NCBI RefSeq assembly: GCF_000427645.1
Contig: NZ_KE386571.1
Coordinates: 1 to 64,000 of the forward strand
Origin: Sphingomonas phyllosphaerae FA2
Lineage (GTDB): Bacteria; Pseudomonadota; Alphaproteobacteria; Sphingomonadales; Sphingomonadaceae
Direction of reading: 5' to 3'
DNA: 64,000 nt
The first letter of the stretch is position 1; each line of letters opens with the position of its first letter. Made by a program: the position numbers and the translations under genes. Of this stretch, positions 22,138-30,448 are shown piece after piece. The notes beneath the pieces are model-generated. The model searched no databases and was not told the DNA's origin. It saw only the letters and a program-made list of their open reading frames with translations.

Positions 22138-23609
22138 CGGCGGCTCTGCCCTCCGGGCTTCATGACTGGCGCGAGGCGCCGCGCGTTCGCGTGATGAACG
22201 ACCGCGTGCCGGTTCCCGACGGCAGCTATGTCCTGTGCTGGCTCCAGCAGGCGCTGCGGGCCCGCGACAACCCGGCGATCGAGGCGAGTGTCCGCCTTGG
22301 CAACGCGCTTAACCTGCCCGTGCTGGTCTACCACGGCGTGCGCGAAGACTATCCCTACGCCTCCGACAGGCTGCACCGCTTCATCCTGGGCGCGAGCGTT
22401 GACCTCACCATCGGCTGCCGCGAGCGCGGGCTCGCATGTGTGCAGCACCTTGATCGCGCCGAACGTCGAGAGAAAGGCCTCGTCTACCGCTTGGCCGCAG
22501 AGGCCGCAGCGGTCGTGCTGGAGGATCAGCCAACCTTCGTCGCTCGCTGGCAGGCGGAGCGCGTCGCCGCACGGGCGCAGGTGCCCGTCTATGCGGTCAA
22601 CGCGGCCTGCCTGGTGCCGCCGGCGCTGATTGGCGACGAAGTCCGTGGTCGATCCGGCTTCCTCCGGCGGCACGAACCGGAGCGCGCCGCTTGGTCGGAG
22701 TGGAAGGACGAGCAGGCCAACGTGGCGCCGTATGCTGGCGAGCTACCGTTCACGCCCGACCGGCTGGAGGAGCTCAACCTCGACGCACTGGTCGCGACCC
22801 TCACCATCGACCACTCGCTTTCCGTCAGCACGACGCATCCGCCCGGCCGCGCCGCGGCCGAGGAGCGGCTCGCGCGCCTGGTCACCGACGTGCTGCCCGG
22901 CTACGCCTCCGCACGCAACGATGCCACGCGGAGCGAAGGCGCGAGCGGCCTCTCGCCTTACCTGCACTTCGGCGTGCTCGGCTCCCGCGAAATCATGGCC
23001 GCGGTAAACGGCGCGATCGCCGGAGGACAGCACAAGCGGAAGTTCGCCGACGAGCTGCTCGGCTTTCGCGAGTGGTTCCACTACCAGGCGACGCAGCTGG
23101 CGGCACCAGAGCGGTACGACCGCATCGCCGGCTGGGCTCGTCAGACGCTGGCCGATCATGCTTGCGATACGCGATCCGAGCAGGAGACGCTCGCCGCCAT
23201 GCTGGCGGGCGAAACGCGCGACGAGACGTGGAACGCGTGCCAGCGCCAGTTTCTGATTGACGGCTGGATGCACAACAACCTTCGAATGTACTGGTGCAAG
23301 CGGCTTATCGCATGGACGCCGACCCCGGAGGCGGCATGGGCGACCGCCTGCTACCTCAACGATCGTCTCAGCCTCGATGGCCGCGATCCGAGCACCTACG
23401 GCAACATCGCCGCGATGTTCGCCGGATCGCCGTCTGACCGCGAAAGAGAAATCTACGGTCGGGTGGCGACGCGCGGCGATGGCTCCACGCGTAACAGGGT
23501 AGGCGGCGAGGCGTGGCTCGCAGCAGCGGCTTCGCGGCCGGCCCCGCAGCCGTCGATCCCTGCGGAGGTGCCGGTCGACCCATACTTAACCGGTGAAGCG
23601 ACCGTCTAA
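22131..23609 (+). CDS. Deoxyribodipyrimidine photolyase, class II-like
   Basis: This 492-residue protein has an N-terminal Rossmann region (SYVLCWLQQALRARDNPAIEAS) and the FAD-binding helical domain. The class II pattern is QRQFLIDGWMHNNLRMYWCKRLIAWTPTPEAAWATACYLNDRLSLDGRDPSTYGNI. Earlier segments ELLGFREWFHYQ and ETRDETWNACQ also fit. It should repair cyclobutane pyrimidine dimers with blue light. It ends an overlapping operon with the monooxygenase-TspO, DUF393 and DUF427 genes, which together look like a light-damage response. The C-terminus carries about 40 extra Pro/Ala-rich residues. Confidence 0.88.
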   Translation: MVTAALPSGLHDWREAPRVRVMNDRVPVPDGSYVLCWLQQALRARDNPAIEASVRLGNALNLPVLVYHGVREDYPYASDRLHRFILGASVDLTIGCRERGLACVQHLDRAERREKGLVYRLAAEAAAVVLEDQPTFVARWQAERVAARAQVPVYAVNAACLVPPALIGDEVRGRSGFLRRHEPERAAWSEWKDEQANVAPYAGELPFTPDRLEELNLDALVATLTIDHSLSVSTTHPPGRAAAEERLARLVTDVLPGYASARNDATRSEGASGLSPYLHFGVLGSREIMAAVNGAIAGGQHKRKFADELLGFREWFHYQATQLAAPERYDRIAGWARQTLADHACDTRSEQETLAAMLAGETRDETWNACQRQFLIDGWMHNNLRMYWCKRLIAWTPTPEAAWATACYLNDRLSLDGRDPSTYGNIAAMFAGSPSDREREIYGRVATRGDGSTRNRVGGEAWLAAAASRPAPQPSIPAEVPVDPYLTGEATV

Positions 23610-23813
23610 ACTGTCAGGCACCCGGCGCCTCGGATCATGCATCTAAGACGGCTGAACGGATGTCTGCTTTCGGGAAAGTGGTTAGCGCCGCTGAATGTCG
23701 CCTTCTGGGCGAGGGAGGGCGACCTCGGATGTCTGGTTCTGGGTCGTTGGGGCCAAATTTCTGGGTGGCTCTGACACAATCATCAGTGTGCGAGAGAGGC
23801 AATCGAGCCACGT

Positions 23814-25148
23814 TCACACGATCAGCGACAGAGAGAGCACCAGCAAAAGGGCAATCACCGAAATTAAGGTCTCGCAGATCGACCAGCTGCGGAGCGTGTC
23901 CGCGACACTTAGCCCGAAGTACTCCTTTACCAGCCAAAAGCCGCCGTCGTTGACGTGGCTCAGCACCACCGACCCCGCGCCAGTGGCGAGCACTAGCAAT
24001 TCAGGTCGAACCGCAGGCTGGGCAGCGGCGAGCGGCGCTACGATGCCGGCCGCGGTCGCCATGGCTACGGTGGCCGACCCGGTCGCGACCCGCATCAGTG
24101 CCGCGATCGACCAGGCGAGCACCAGTACCGGTACGTGCCATTGCGCGGCCAGCGCTACCAGCGCGCCGGACACTCCGCCGTCGGTCAGCATCCGGCCGAA
24201 CCCGGCGCCGACGCCCACGACGAGCGTGATCAGCGCGGTCGGAGCAAGGCAGTCGTTGGTGTAGCGCTGGATCGTCTCCATCGTCAGCCCGCGCGCGAGC
24301 CCGAGCGTCCAGTAGCTCGCGAGCACCGCTGCGAGCAGCGCGACCACCGGCGTTCCGACGAAGCGGATGATCTGGTCCGCAGTCGAGCCAGGTGCGGCGA
24401 TCGTTGTGCCGACGCTCCCCAGCAGCATCAGCGCGACCGGCAGCAGAAGGGTGGCGACGGTGATCCCGAACCCCGGTAGTACGCGATCTGGCCTCTCCGC
24501 CGCCGGCGTTGCCGATGGGGCGGCCGGGGCGAGGCGCGGCACGATCAACCGGGCGTAGAGCGGCCCGGCGATGGCGGCGGTCGGCACGCCGACGATCAGT
24601 GCGAACAGCACGGTCAGCCCGACATCCGCGCCGAACGACTGGGTCGCCAGCATCGCCGCCGGGTGTGGCGGCACCATCGCATGGACGACCGACAGGCCCG
24701 CCGCCATCGGCAGCCCGAGCCGCATCGGATGCTGCCCTACCCGGGCGGCGACCGCAAAGACGATCGGCACCAGCAGCACGAAGCCGACCTCGAAGAACAC
24801 CGGCAGACCGACGATCAGCGCGACCGTCATCATCGCCCAGTCGGCGCGGCGTGCGCCGAAAAAGCCGATGACGGTTTGCGCGACCCGGTCCGCGCCGCCC
24901 GACTCGATCATCATCTTGCCGAGGATCGTCCCCAGTCCGACGACGAGCGCGATATGGCCGAGCGCGCCGCCGACCCCGGCCTCGAACGCCTTGACGATCG
25001 AGGCCGGCGGAAAACCGGTTGCCAGCGCAAGGCCGAGCGAAACCAGCACCAGCGCGATGAACGGGCTGAGCCGGACGCGGACGATCAGCACGATCAGGAT
25101 CGCGATCGCGGCCGCGCCCTCGATCAGCAACAGCGTGCCGGACGCCAC
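23814..25148 (-). CDS. GntP-family permease
   Basis: This 444-residue membrane protein starts at a GTG at 25148, adjacent to the stop of the RidA gene. It has about 12 hydrophobic helices and the GntP-family motifs VVGLGTILGKMMIESGGADRVA, VGLPVFFEVGFVLLVPIV and HAMVPPHPAAML. Classical members import gluconate. In clusters with D-aminoacylase and RidA this family is thought to carry D-amino acids or related acids, and I infer that here. It is the last gene of the minus-strand operon. Confidence 0.88.
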   Translation of the reverse strand: MASGTLLLIEGAAAIAILIVLIVRVRLSPFIALVLVSLGLALATGFPPASIVKAFEAGVGGALGHIALVVGLGTILGKMMIESGGADRVAQTVIGFFGARRADWAMMTVALIVGLPVFFEVGFVLLVPIVFAVAARVGQHPMRLGLPMAAGLSVVHAMVPPHPAAMLATQSFGADVGLTVLFALIVGVPTAAIAGPLYARLIVPRLAPAAPSATPAAERPDRVLPGFGITVATLLLPVALMLLGSVGTTIAAPGSTADQIIRFVGTPVVALLAAVLASYWTLGLARGLTMETIQRYTNDCLAPTALITLVVGVGAGFGRMLTDGGVSGALVALAAQWHVPVLVLAWSIAALMRVATGSATVAMATAAGIVAPLAAAQPAVRPELLVLATGAGSVVLSHVNDGGFWLVKEYFGLSVADTLRSWSICETLISVIALLLVLSLSLIV

Positions 25149-25541
25149 TTACGGTTTCTTCCAGGCCACGCAGTCCACCTCGACCTTGCAGTCGACCACC
25201 ATCTGCGACACCACGCAGGCGCGCGCTGGCGGATTGGCGCCGAAATATTCCTTGAAGATGCGGTTGAACGACATGAAGTCGCGCGCATCGTCCAGCCAGA
25301 CGCCGCAGCGCACGACATGCTCCGGCCCGTAGCCGGCTTCTGCAAGGATCGCCAGCACGTTGCGGATCGCCTGATGCGTCTGCGGGACGATGCCGCCGTC
25401 GATCACCTCGCCGTCAACCATCGGCACCTGCCCGGAGACGTACAGCCAGCCATCGGCCTGGACCGCGCGAGCGAACGGCAGATGCTGCCCGCCGGTCCCG
25501 CTGCCGCCTTCGACGCCAAAGCGCTTGATCCCGTCACTCAT
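25149..25541 (-). CDS. RidA-family enamine/imine deaminase
   Basis: This 130-residue protein shows RidA features: GWLYVSGQVPMVDGEV, QTHQAIRNVLAILAEAGYG, VRCGVWLDD, and ARACVVSQMVVDCKVEVDCVAW. The Arg that binds the substrate carboxylate (PARAC) is present. It would hydrolyse reactive 2-aminoacrylate-type intermediates released by PLP enzymes such as the D-amino-acid dehydratase encoded nearby. It lies directly between the D-aminoacylase and the permease in one operon. Confidence 0.92.
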   Translation of the reverse strand: MSDGIKRFGVEGGSGTGGQHLPFARAVQADGWLYVSGQVPMVDGEVIDGGIVPQTHQAIRNVLAILAEAGYGPEHVVRCGVWLDDARDFMSFNRIFKEYFGANPPARACVVSQMVVDCKVEVDCVAWKKP

Positions 25542-27008
25542 TCATCGATCCTTCTCGTTGAAAACATTCCGGCTTTCCGGGCGGCGCAGCATCCGGCCGC
25601 CGCGCGCGCCGGTGACGCCGTTGCGATCGAGCGTCGCTACGCCGTTGACCCACACCCCCAGCACGCCCACGGCTGGCTGCGCGGGATCGTCGTAGCGGGC
25701 GTGGTCGGCGATCCGCGCGGGATCGAACAGCACGAGGTCCGCGGCCATGCCGACACGGACGTAGCCGCGATCCACCAGCCCGAGACGGTCGGCAGTCAGC
25801 CCGGTCATCTTGCGGATCGCTTCGGGCAGCGACAGCAGCCCGCGTTCGCGGACGTAATGCGCGATCACGCGCGGGAAGCTGCCCCACAAACGCGGATGGG
25901 GACGCGGATCGCACGGCAGGCCGTCCGACCCGACCATCGTCAGCCGGTGCGCGAGGATGCGGTCGACGTCCGCCCCGGCCATGCAATGGTACACCGCCCC
26001 GGCCGGTTGCAGCCGCCGCGCCGCCTCCAATAGAGCGACGCCCCAATCGGCGGCGATGGCGTCGAGCATCCGCCCGGCCTGCGTGGGTTCCGCATCCGAC
26101 CAAGTGATCATGATTGGGGTTTCCGGGACGACCTGTCCGAGATCGAGTGTCGAGGAACTGGCAGTGTAGGGATAACAGTCGCAGCCGACCGGATGCGTGC
26201 CGGCAGCTTGTTCCAATTGCTCGAGAATCGCGCCGCTACGGCCATGCTGCGGCGCGCCTGCGCACTTCAGGTGCGACACCACCAGCGGTGCGGCGGCGTG
26301 GCGCGCGATCGCGACCGCCTCGTCGATCGCCGCGCCGATCCCGGCGCCCTCGCTGCGCAGATGCGTGCAATAGACGCCGCTTGTCCCGCGCAGCGCCGCG
26401 GCGACCGCCATCACTTCCCCGGTAGAGGCGTGGATCGCGTTCGCATAGGCCAGTCCGGTCGAGAAGCCGAACGCGCCCGCGGCCAGCGCGTCGGCGAGGT
26501 CGGCGCGCATCGCGTCGCGCTCGGCGACGCTGGCGTCTCGGTCGAGCCGGTCGAGATGCCGCGCACGCAACGCGGTATGCCCGACCAGCGCCGCAACGTT
26601 GGTGGCGGGCGCAGCGGCGTCGACCGCAGCGGCGTAAGCGGCGAAGGTGGCGTAGCGGAACGCCGCCGGTGCGCCGAGCAACACCATGGGATCGGGCAGA
26701 AAATCGCCGTCGGCACATCCGGCGCCGGCGCTGATCCCGCAATTGCCGACGACCACCGTCGTGACGCCCTGCGTGATCTTCGGAGTCATCGCGGGGCGGG
26801 TGATCGCGACGAGATCGTCATGGGTATGCGCGTCGATGAAGCCGGGAGCGAGCGCGAGCCCGCGTGCGTCGATCGATCCGGCGGGTAGGGAGCCGTTTGC
26901 AGGGTTGACGGAGGCGATTCGTCCGGCGCGGATCGTCACGTCGGCGCGGAAGCCCTCGCTGCCGCTGCCGTCGTACAGCATCGCTCCGGCGATCGTCGTT
27001 TCGGTCAT
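25542..27008 (-). CDS. N-acyl-D-amino-acid deacylase (D-aminoacylase)
   Basis: The ATG at 27008 (GAGGAG nearby) gives 488 residues of the amidohydrolase superfamily. The metal motif is in PGFIDAHTHDD, a conserved Cys in VVGNCGIS, His in PLVVSHLKC, and the catalytic Asp in TMVGSDGLPCD. It releases a free D-amino acid from N-acyl-D-amino acids in the cytoplasm. It is the first gene of an operon with RidA and the GntP permease, and is divergent from the PLP enzyme at 27089. Together these form a D-amino-acid catabolic set. Confidence 0.92.
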   Translation of the reverse strand: MTETTIAGAMLYDGSGSEGFRADVTIRAGRIASVNPANGSLPAGSIDARGLALAPGFIDAHTHDDLVAITRPAMTPKITQGVTTVVVGNCGISAGAGCADGDFLPDPMVLLGAPAAFRYATFAAYAAAVDAAAPATNVAALVGHTALRARHLDRLDRDASVAERDAMRADLADALAAGAFGFSTGLAYANAIHASTGEVMAVAAALRGTSGVYCTHLRSEGAGIGAAIDEAVAIARHAAAPLVVSHLKCAGAPQHGRSGAILEQLEQAAGTHPVGCDCYPYTASSSTLDLGQVVPETPIMITWSDAEPTQAGRMLDAIAADWGVALLEAARRLQPAGAVYHCMAGADVDRILAHRLTMVGSDGLPCDPRPHPRLWGSFPRVIAHYVRERGLLSLPEAIRKMTGLTADRLGLVDRGYVRVGMAADLVLFDPARIADHARYDDPAQPAVGVLGVWVNGVATLDRNGVTGARGGRMLRRPESRNVFNEKDR

Positions 27009-27088
27009 GATGCGCTCCTCACCGCTCGACCGCATTGTCACTGCCCCCCGCAATTAAGTAAACGTCTTGAATTATCAGGAGGCTGGCG

Positions 27089-28318
27089 GTGACGATGATC
27101 GAGTTGAACAAGGGTGTCGGCCAGGGTGACGGGCCGTGGAACTTGCTCGCCGGCGACGTGCCGTTCCCCGCCGCGGTGCTGAGCGCATCGCGCATGGCGC
27201 ATAATCTCGCATGGATGCGGTCGTTCATCGACGCTTACGGCATGGCGCTCGCACCGCACGGGAAGACCAGCATGGCGCCCGCGCTGTTCCGGCGGCAGCT
27301 CGAGGCCGGAGCGTGGGGCATCACCGTCGCTACCAGCCAGCAGGCGCGGGTGGCGGCGGCGCATGGCGTGGAGCGGATCCTGATCGCCAATCAGGTGGTC
27401 GGTGCCGCGAATCTCGCCGAAATAGCCGGGCTCGCGGCGCGCCCGGAACTCGAATTGCTGTGTCTGGTCGACAGTCCGGCGGGTGTGGCGATGCTGGGGG
27501 CCGCATGTCGCGCGCGCGGGGTGACGCTCGATGTGCTGATCGAGCTGGCGCCCGAACGCGATCAGCCGGGTTTTCGCACCGGCATCCGTGACGCGGCGCA
27601 ACTCACGGCGGTGCTCGACGCGCTGGCCGAGTGGCGCGGCGCGTTGCGGCTCGCGGGGGTCGAGTTCTACGAGGGCGTGCTGCCCGACGAGGCCGAGGTG
27701 CGCCGCTTCGTGCGGCGGGCGGTCGAAACGACCGCACGGCTGGTGGAGGCGGGAAGCATCGAGCGCGTGCCCGCGATCCTGACCGGCGCGGGGTCGGCGT
27801 GGTATGACGTCGTGGCCGAGGAGAGCGCGGCGGCGACCCGCGACGGCGCGGTGCAGGTGCTGCTGCGGCCGGGCTGCTACCTGAGCCACGACGACGGGCT
27901 GTACCGCGCCGCACAGGAACGGATCCTCCAGCGCAATCCGGTCGCCCCGACGCTGGGCGAGGCGTTGTTGCCCGCGCTGCGGATCTGGGCGGTGGTGCAG
28001 TCGATCCCCGATCCGGCGCGCGCGGTGGTGGCGATGGGCAAGCGCGACGTCGCCTTCGATGCCGGGCTGCCGCGCCCCGCGACGCTGTTCCGCCCCGGCC
28101 GCGACTCGGCCCCGGCGACCGCACCCGCGCATTGGGAGGTCACGGGGCTGATGGACCAGCACGCCTATCTCGCCATCACGCCCGGCGACGATCTGGCGGT
28201 CGGCGACGTGCTGGCCTTCGATATCTCGCATCCGTGCCTGACCTTCGACAAATGGCGGCGCGTGCTGGTCGCCGACGACGCACATCGCGTGGTGGAGGTG
28301 GTGGAGACGTTCTTCTGA
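27089..28318 (+). CDS. D-serine dehydratase/D-threonine aldolase-like PLP enzyme
   Basis: A GTG at 27089, with AGGAGG 8 bases upstream, gives 409 residues. The fold-type III alanine-racemase-like barrel has the PLP lysine K59 in APHGKTSMAP. The C-terminal domain has the metal-binding H381-P-C383 typical of DSD1-type D-serine dehydratases and D-threonine aldolases. It probably deaminates or cleaves the D-amino acid released by the divergently encoded D-aminoacylase. The substrate (D-Ser, D-Thr or another) is not readable. The 80-base divergent region holds both promoters. Confidence 0.9.
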   Translation: MTMIELNKGVGQGDGPWNLLAGDVPFPAAVLSASRMAHNLAWMRSFIDAYGMALAPHGKTSMAPALFRRQLEAGAWGITVATSQQARVAAAHGVERILIANQVVGAANLAEIAGLAARPELELLCLVDSPAGVAMLGAACRARGVTLDVLIELAPERDQPGFRTGIRDAAQLTAVLDALAEWRGALRLAGVEFYEGVLPDEAEVRRFVRRAVETTARLVEAGSIERVPAILTGAGSAWYDVVAEESAAATRDGAVQVLLRPGCYLSHDDGLYRAAQERILQRNPVAPTLGEALLPALRIWAVVQSIPDPARAVVAMGKRDVAFDAGLPRPATLFRPGRDSAPATAPAHWEVTGLMDQHAYLAITPGDDLAVGDVLAFDISHPCLTFDKWRRVLVADDAHRVVEVVETFF

Positions 28319-28339
28319 TCGTCGCCACCAAGCGGCGGC

Positions 28340-30448
28340 TCAGCGCGTCAGGATACCGATCTCCGCGATCGCCAGCCGCTGCTCGCCCTTGGCGGTGCGG
28401 GTGAAGGCGATCTCGATATAGCGGCCACGATGCGGACGGGCGAAGGCGAGCCGCTGCGGGGCCTGATTGGCCGCGATGTTGCTGAACTCGCCGCGCTCCT
28501 GCGGCGGCCCGGCCAGGGCCGGATCGTCGCCGACCCGCACCGTCCAGGCGGCGGGATCGCCGGCGCCCTGCGGCGCGTGCCAGCCGGGCTTGAGCACGAA
28601 GCCGCGCACGTCGACGCTGCGGCCGAGATCGATCGTCACCGAGCAGGGCCTACCGTCGGCGCCGGTCAGCGGCGCGATCCAGTCGGTGCGGTTCAACTCG
28701 TCGATCAGCCGCTCGGCACCGGGCGCGCTGGCTCGGACGATCTTCCAGTCGCTCTTGCGGATGTCGAAGCTCTGGCGGCCGACCGTGCTGAGCGCGCTTG
28801 TGGCGCGGTGGATGCCGATCGCCTGCACCACGCCGCCGTCGGGGAGCGGGAAGGGCGCAGTATAGCGTGGCGAGGCGAGCGTCGGGGCGCTGCCGTCGAT
28901 GGTGAACGCGATCTCCTGACCCGGTGCGTCGCTGGTCAGCGTCACCATGCCGTCGCGGTCGCGCACGATATGCGGCGGTTCGAGCAGCACCGGGGCCAGA
29001 TAGAGGCCGAAATCGGTGATCGCGGGCACAGCGCGCGCCGCGACGATCCGCATCCTTACGCCGTGGGTGGTGACGGGCGCGTCGAGGCGGATCACGCGCT
29101 GCGATCCGATCCCTTCCTTGCTGACCACCTCGACCCACGCGCCGGCGCGCTGCACGTCGATCGCGAACCGGTCGACGCGCAGCCCGAGCGGCAGATGCTC
29201 GGCGAGCCGCACCACGTCGAAGGTCCGCGCGCCGCCGAGATCGAGCGTCAGCGTCGGCACCGCCGCGCCGTCGCAGCTCGCCCAGAAGCTGGCGGGATCG
29301 CCGTCGAGCACGTTCGCCGCCGGATGACCCGGCCGCGCGCTGCTGGCGACCGGTCGCGCGCCGCCGGCGAGATTGATGGCATACATCCGGCGCAGCGCCG
29401 CGCCGAAGGTGGTGAGGTTGCCGACATCCTCGTCGGTGACCAGCCCGCGCGTGTCGGGCGCAAGGTTGAGCAACAGCCCGGCGCTACGCCCGACAGTCTC
29501 GAAATAGATTTTCATCAGATTGGCGGGGCTGCGGCTCTGCCCGTCCTCATAGGCGTGCCAGAACCAGCCGTAGCGGGTCGAGACATCGGCTTCGGCGGGC
29601 CACCAGACCGCGCCGCCGCGCACGCCGCTATTGCCCTTTTCGGGGGTGAAGCCCTGGTCGTCCATCGTCGCCCAGCACGGGTCGCCGGCCTCGCCCTCCT
29701 CGTTGCCGACCCAGCGCAGGTCGGCGCCGACCGGATCGAAGGTGCAGGCCATCGGCTGGAGTTCGTGGACATAGTCGATGATCGACGGCCAGTTGTAATA
29801 GGGCACGGCGTCGATCTTCCGCGTCTCGCGCGCGCCGCCGTAATAGCCGTCGCCGCCGTTGGCGCCGTCGAAGAAGACCTCGTAGATCGGGCCGTAGTTC
29901 GTCAGCAGCTCGCGGAGCTGGTTGCGGAAGAAGGTGATATATTCGGGTCGCCCGTAATCGGCGTGGTTGCGGTCCCATGGCGACAGATAGATGCCGAACT
30001 TGAGTCCGTGCCGGCGACAGGCGGCGGACAGCTCGCCAACGATGTCGCCCTTGCCGTCCTTGTACGGGCTGTTCTTGAGGCTGTGCTCGGTATAGGCGCT
30101 TGGCCACAGGCAGAAGCCGTCGTGATGCTTGGCGGTGATGATGACGCCGCGCAGCTCGGCCGCTTTTGCCGCGCCGACGATCTGGTCGGCATCGAACCGC
30201 TTCGGGTTGAAGATCGCCGGGTCCTCGTCGCCATAGCCCCATTCGCGATCTGTGAAGGTGTTGATCGTGAGATGGACGAAGGCATTCTGCTCCATCCGGT
30301 GCCAAGCGAGCTGTCGCGCCGAGGGCGTCGCGCCATAGGGGACCAGCTTCGAGGCGGACGGCGCGGCGAGCGCCGACGCGGGAAAGGACAGGCCGGCGGC
30401 AGCACCGGCGATCACGCCGCGCCGCGACAGAGGGGGGAGAAAGGTCAC
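28340..30448 (-). CDS. GH29 alpha-L-fucosidase with carbohydrate-binding/chitobiase-type C-terminal domains
   Basis: A GTG at 30448 overlaps the GH20 stop (GTGA); the product has 702 residues. A Tat-type signal (LSRRGVIAGAAAGLS) exports it. The GH29 barrel shows WHRMEQNAFVHLTINTF, ITAKHHDGFCLWPS, FGIYLSPWDRN and the nucleophile region YEVFFDGANG (Asp about 193). Then follow a discoidin-like F5/8 domain (about 335-450), a chitobiase-C-like segment (ITLTSDAPGQ..., about 490-560) and a second discoidin-like domain at the end. It would remove fucose from glycans in the periplasm or at the surface. It is the last gene of the FecI-FecR-receptor-GH20-GH29 operon. Confidence 0.9.
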   Translation of the reverse strand: MTFLPPLSRRGVIAGAAAGLSFPASALAAPSASKLVPYGATPSARQLAWHRMEQNAFVHLTINTFTDREWGYGDEDPAIFNPKRFDADQIVGAAKAAELRGVIITAKHHDGFCLWPSAYTEHSLKNSPYKDGKGDIVGELSAACRRHGLKFGIYLSPWDRNHADYGRPEYITFFRNQLRELLTNYGPIYEVFFDGANGGDGYYGGARETRKIDAVPYYNWPSIIDYVHELQPMACTFDPVGADLRWVGNEEGEAGDPCWATMDDQGFTPEKGNSGVRGGAVWWPAEADVSTRYGWFWHAYEDGQSRSPANLMKIYFETVGRSAGLLLNLAPDTRGLVTDEDVGNLTTFGAALRRMYAINLAGGARPVASSARPGHPAANVLDGDPASFWASCDGAAVPTLTLDLGGARTFDVVRLAEHLPLGLRVDRFAIDVQRAGAWVEVVSKEGIGSQRVIRLDAPVTTHGVRMRIVAARAVPAITDFGLYLAPVLLEPPHIVRDRDGMVTLTSDAPGQEIAFTIDGSAPTLASPRYTAPFPLPDGGVVQAIGIHRATSALSTVGRQSFDIRKSDWKIVRASAPGAERLIDELNRTDWIAPLTGADGRPCSVTIDLGRSVDVRGFVLKPGWHAPQGAGDPAAWTVRVGDDPALAGPPQERGEFSNIAANQAPQRLAFARPHRGRYIEIAFTRTAKGEQRLAIAEIGILTR

